Shown piece by piece: positions 47,110 to 50,057 of a stretch of DNA of 50,057 nt (position 1 is the first letter of the stretch; each line of letters begins with the position of its first letter). The translations under genes were made by a program, and so were the position numbers. This DNA comes from Flavobacterium solisilvae. GTDB lineage: Bacteria; Bacteroidota; Bacteroidia; Flavobacteriales; Flavobacteriaceae. The stretch lies in assembly GCF_012911605.1 (NCBI RefSeq), contig NZ_JAAMPT010000196.1, positions 1 to 50,057 of the forward strand. The letters are read 5' to 3'. The notes under the pieces are model-generated. The model had not been told where the DNA came from. It did not search any database and was given only the letters and a program-made list of their open reading frames with translations.

Positions 47110-50057
47110 ATGAAAAATTTATACACCTGCAAAGTAAGTTTCTTACTGAAGTGTCTAGTTTTGCTTTCTGTAACCCTTTTTGGAGACTTATTTATTGCAA
47201 ATGCACAGGTAATCAAACCATTTACCCAACGTACTTCGCAATATAGTCCTTCAAAAAAGATTTACAATCTAAAAGGAGATTTTACCATGATTGGTAATAC
47301 CAACTTGACATTGCAAAACTATAGTGATAATGGTAGTAACAGTAACAACATGAGATATGTTGATATTGATACTGATAACAACACATGGAATTCATCATCA
47401 GCCAATTTGAATTTTTCTACGGAAAATGGTGCTAATCCAAGTTGTTCGAACATTGTTTATGCTGGATTATATTGGACAGGTAGAGCTTCAAACGGTTCTA
47501 GTAGTCCAGAATCATTTGACGTTACAAAGAGTGTTCAAACTGGAACACAATCGGTTAACCAAACGTACAACAGTATTACTCACAATAGCAATATTACAGA
47601 CACTGATTACAGCATGAGTGTTTCTAGACAAGGAAACAATAATTCACGTTACACTAGATATACTTTTACTGGCGGAACAGGTCAGCCTACTGTTGATTTT
47701 GAGTTTTTGAATTCAACACCTTATATAAGATATAGAGTTGATGGTGGAAGTTGGATAAACCCAACCAATCAAGTTGTTTCAGATTCAGGAAATAACAGAA
47801 CCGTTGTATTTGATCCTGTAACTATTTATTCTCAATCGGGAGGAATCACATTAACAATTGATAGATTAGTTCGCGATAGTAGACAGAACAGAGCGACTGA
47901 TGAATATCAATCTACTTCATTTGCTAGAGTTTATGTAACAGGTAGTGTTCCAACTTATGGAAATATTACAAAAACCTTTAATAAAAGAATTATATCTTTA
48001 AAAGGACCAGCTGCTTCAGGTTATACTCAATTTACAGCTAACGTAAATGATATTCATTATCCAGTAACTGGTGATGGAATGATGTATTCTGGATATGTTG
48101 AAGTTACTGACTATGTTAGAAATAACGGAATTGGTGATTATTTCGTAGCCGATATTGCTTTAGTAGAAGGAAATGGAGGAAACACAGGTTATTATGGTGG
48201 TTGGGGATTAGTAGTTATCTATGAGAACTCAAAAATGAAATGGAGAGATGTAACTATTTTTGATGGCCACTCTTATGTTGCTGGTAATATTACTGCTGAT
48301 TTCGAAATTCCAGTTTCAGGTTTTAACACCGCACAATCTGGTAACATCAATATGAAATTAGGTATGATGGCAGGAGAAGGTGACCGCAGTATTAGTGGTG
48401 ATTACTTCCAAATAAGAAACCACCTAGATAGCGATTGGGTTACTCTTAATCATGGAGCAAACGGAGCAAACAATTTCTTTAATTCTTCTATTTATACAGG
48501 AGGAAATACAAGAACTCCTAATTTATTGAACAATACGGGATTAGACATAAGTATGTTTGATATACCTAATGCAAATAATTCGGTTATAAAAAATAGTCAG
48601 ACAGCAACAAAATTCAGATATGGTACTACGCAAGATACTTTCATCATCTTTAACATTGCCATGTCGGTTGATGCTTATGTCCCTGAAGTAATAAACAATG
48701 TATCTGCAACAACCATAAATGGTTCACCTGCAGTACAACCTTATACTGTATTACCAAATCAGGAAATCGGCTATAGCATTGATGTTAAAAACTTAGGAAC
48801 AGAAGCAGTAAACAATTATAAAATAGTTATTCCTATTCCTTTTAACGCTACTTATGTTGCGGGAAGTGCTTCAGGAAGTGTATTTTTTACTCCACATCCT
48901 ACTCCAAACAACGTTTATTTTGATGCTGCACTAGGCGCAACAGGTTCTATTGTTTGGGATTTTGGCACATTGCCTTTACCTGTTGATTCGTCAACTGTAT
49001 TAGCACGATTGACATTCAAATTAAAAGCTACAACTGATTGTGGTATTTTGAATAATGCTACATGTAGCAGCAATATCGCTTTAAACGGTACTACAACAGG
49101 TGTTGGATCTACAACAGGCATTCTTTTGAATTCTGCTCTATCACAAGGGTATTCTCAAAACGGAAATTGTGTTGGCGAACCAATTCCTGCTCCGTTGAAT
49201 GTTACTATAAATGGAGCAAACTATGTACAGCAAAATTGTCCAGGAACAAATGTTATTAGACATTTTACTTATTGTGGAGTTTCAAGTGTACCTCCTTCAG
49301 AAATTGCATCAAATTTTCCTCCAGGTTCATTGTTCTATAATGAATTCCCTGTAACAATAAATTCTATACAATATACTAATTCAAACCCAATACCTCTTAC
49401 ATCTGGATCAACGATAACTTTTTATGCTGTTCCTCCAGGAGGTGGAAATAGTTGTAATTTCCCTTTTACAATATCAAAATGTAAGCAAATTATTGCTCAA
49501 GATGATACATTTAGTGGTGTAAATGGAGTTATTGGTAATAGTAACTTAGGTAATATTTTCAACAACAACGGAAACGGTTCAGATACATTAAACGGAAGTC
49601 AAACTAATACTTCCCAAGTAAACGTTACAATAGTAACACCTGCAAATCCAATCAATGGAAATCCAAATATTCCATCAATAAATCCTGCTAACGGTGATAT
49701 TAGTGTTCCACCTGGAACTCCTTCAGGAACTTATACCATTACATATCAAATATGCGAAATCGGAAGTGTTTCAAACTGTGACACAGCAATAGTAACTATC
49801 ACTGTAGTTTGTCCAACTGTTGCTCAACCTGAAATTGCTTGTTATGAAACAGCTACATTCAATACGACTACGTGTCAATGGGATGTAACAGGTACACAAC
49901 CAGTTCAACCAACATTGGCTTGTTATGAAACAGCTACATTCAATACAACTACGTGTCAATGGGATGTTACAGGTACACAACCAGTTCAACCAACATTGGC
50001 TTGTTATGAAACAGCTACATTCAATACGACTACGTGTCAATGGGATGTTACAGGTAC
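47110..50057 (+). CDS. Large secreted surface protein with DUF11-like and tandem-repeat region (runs off the right edge)
   Basis: At least 982 residues, open at the right edge. Signal peptide MKNLYTCKVSFLLKCLVLLS to ANAQ (33 residues). Residues 34-510 form an unassigned secreted domain with SNIVYAGLYWTGRASNGSSS and YYGGWGLVVIYENSKMKWRD. Then comes a DUF11-like domain (PNQEIGYSIDVKNLGTEAVN near residue 555), and a NVLGND-type Ig-like module (PANGDISVPPGTPSGTYTIT). At the end, 27-residue repeats with ACYETATFNTTTCQWDVTG begin at 49837. The layout fits a T9SS-exported adhesin or gliding protein, whose C-terminal sorting domain would lie outside the window. Confidence 0.85.
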   Translation, partial: MKNLYTCKVSFLLKCLVLLSVTLFGDLFIANAQVIKPFTQRTSQYSPSKKIYNLKGDFTMIGNTNLTLQNYSDNGSNSNNMRYVDIDTDNNTWNSSSANLNFSTENGANPSCSNIVYAGLYWTGRASNGSSSPESFDVTKSVQTGTQSVNQTYNSITHNSNITDTDYSMSVSRQGNNNSRYTRYTFTGGTGQPTVDFEFLNSTPYIRYRVDGGSWINPTNQVVSDSGNNRTVVFDPVTIYSQSGGITLTIDRLVRDSRQNRATDEYQSTSFARVYVTGSVPTYGNITKTFNKRIISLKGPAASGYTQFTANVNDIHYPVTGDGMMYSGYVEVTDYVRNNGIGDYFVADIALVEGNGGNTGYYGGWGLVVIYENSKMKWRDVTIFDGHSYVAGNITADFEIPVSGFNTAQSGNINMKLGMMAGEGDRSISGDYFQIRNHLDSDWVTLNHGANGANNFFNSSIYTGGNTRTPNLLNNTGLDISMFDIPNANNSVIKNSQTATKFRYGTTQDTFIIFNIAMSVDAYVPEVINNVSATTINGSPAVQPYTVLPNQEIGYSIDVKNLGTEAVNNYKIVIPIPFNATYVAGSASGSVFFTPHPTPNNVYFDAALGATGSIVWDFGTLPLPVDSSTVLARLTFKLKATTDCGILNNATCSSNIALNGTTTGVGSTTGILLNSALSQGYSQNGNCVGEPIPAPLNVTINGANYVQQNCPGTNVIRHFTYCGVSSVPPSEIASNFPPGSLFYNEFPVTINSIQYTNSNPIPLTSGSTITFYAVPPGGGNSCNFPFTISKCKQIIAQDDTFSGVNGVIGNSNLGNIFNNNGNGSDTLNGSQTNTSQVNVTIVTPANPINGNPNIPSINPANGDISVPPGTPSGTYTITYQICEIGSVSNCDTAIVTITVVCPTVAQPEIACYETATFNTTTCQWDVTGTQPVQPTLACYETATFNTTTCQWDVTGTQPVQPTLACYETATFNTTTCQWDVTG
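49837..50057 (+). repeat. 81-bp tandem repeat in the surface-protein gene
   Basis: Copies start at 49837, 49918 and 49999, with only scattered base changes; the array leaves the window. Each copy encodes 27 residues with two cysteines (ACYE...TTTCQWD) and TGTQPVQP. Near-identity between copies suggests recent expansion or gene conversion. Confidence 0.95.

Noticed and set aside
49771..50040. 89-codon minus-strand frame with SRIECSCFITSQCWLNW-type repeats
   Set aside because: A shadow of the 81-bp tandem repeats of the surface-protein gene on the other strand.

Overview
The window looks like a chromosomal segment of a Flavobacterium-type bacterium (Bacteroidota, Flavobacteriaceae). The DNA is AT-rich. 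Many genes are preceded by the Bacteroidota -7 box TAnnTTTG, sometimes with an upstream TTTG, rather than by E. coli-type promoters. The gene families also fit: a DUF5606 protein, a PadR/PspC/GIN-domain operon, DUF3822 next to rsmD, a DnaX without the zinc module, and a T9SS-style surface protein with cysteine-containing tandem repeats.

Layout. 1-1970: the 5' end of an IS1182-type transposase at the left edge, an AraC regulator with a GlcG/HbpS-like gene, and a 25-codon aquaporin remnant; this is the most rearranged-looking part. 1971-8140: an amino-acid permease, mazG, DUF5606, def, ruvX, an NlpE-META lipoprotein and dapD. 8169-12055: surface-polysaccharide genes (one GT4, two tandem paralogous GT2 enzymes, one Stealth-family sugar-phosphotransferase). 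12056-18870: a RelE/ParE toxin-antitoxin pair, an LpxL-like acyltransferase, tsaC, a GxxExxY gene between perfect 27-bp inverted repeats, cca, a small membrane protein, ctaA, an SDR epimerase and a DUF4442 protein. 19068-23341: an envelope-sensing type cluster (DUF4870, PadR, PspC, two DUF2807 proteins). 23395-25710: trxB, tRNA-Pro(UGG), udk and a DivIC/FtsB protein. 26006-30291: both methylmalonyl-CoA mutase subunits with a membrane miniprotein and a second toxin-antitoxin pair between them. 30364-34346: lipoprotein and exported hypotheticals, a nucleosidase and a RecD-like helicase. 34558-38460: DUF3822, rsmD, a 46-residue membrane ORF and a two-component system whose regulator gene overlaps the 3' end of antisense rnpB. 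38816-41307: an exported protein and dnaX, which is split by a frame change at an A10 run. 41309-45863: an SGNH-like protein, ppx, ppk1 and sixA (polyphosphate module). 46565-50057: a secreted protein and the beginning of a large repeat-bearing surface protein that leaves the window.

The observations most worth a second look are: (i) dnaX, where a homopolymer makes a gamma-length product in frame 0 and a tau-length product in frame -1, with a linker made of intergenic-type repeats; (ii) the inverted-repeat-bounded GxxExxY cassette between tsaC and cca; (iii) the rnpB/response-regulator 3' overlap; (iv) toxin-antitoxin genes inside the mutase locus; and (v) several distinct palindromic intergenic elements. 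No CRISPR array, prophage or complete IS is visible. All calls come from reading the sequence; no database search was run.
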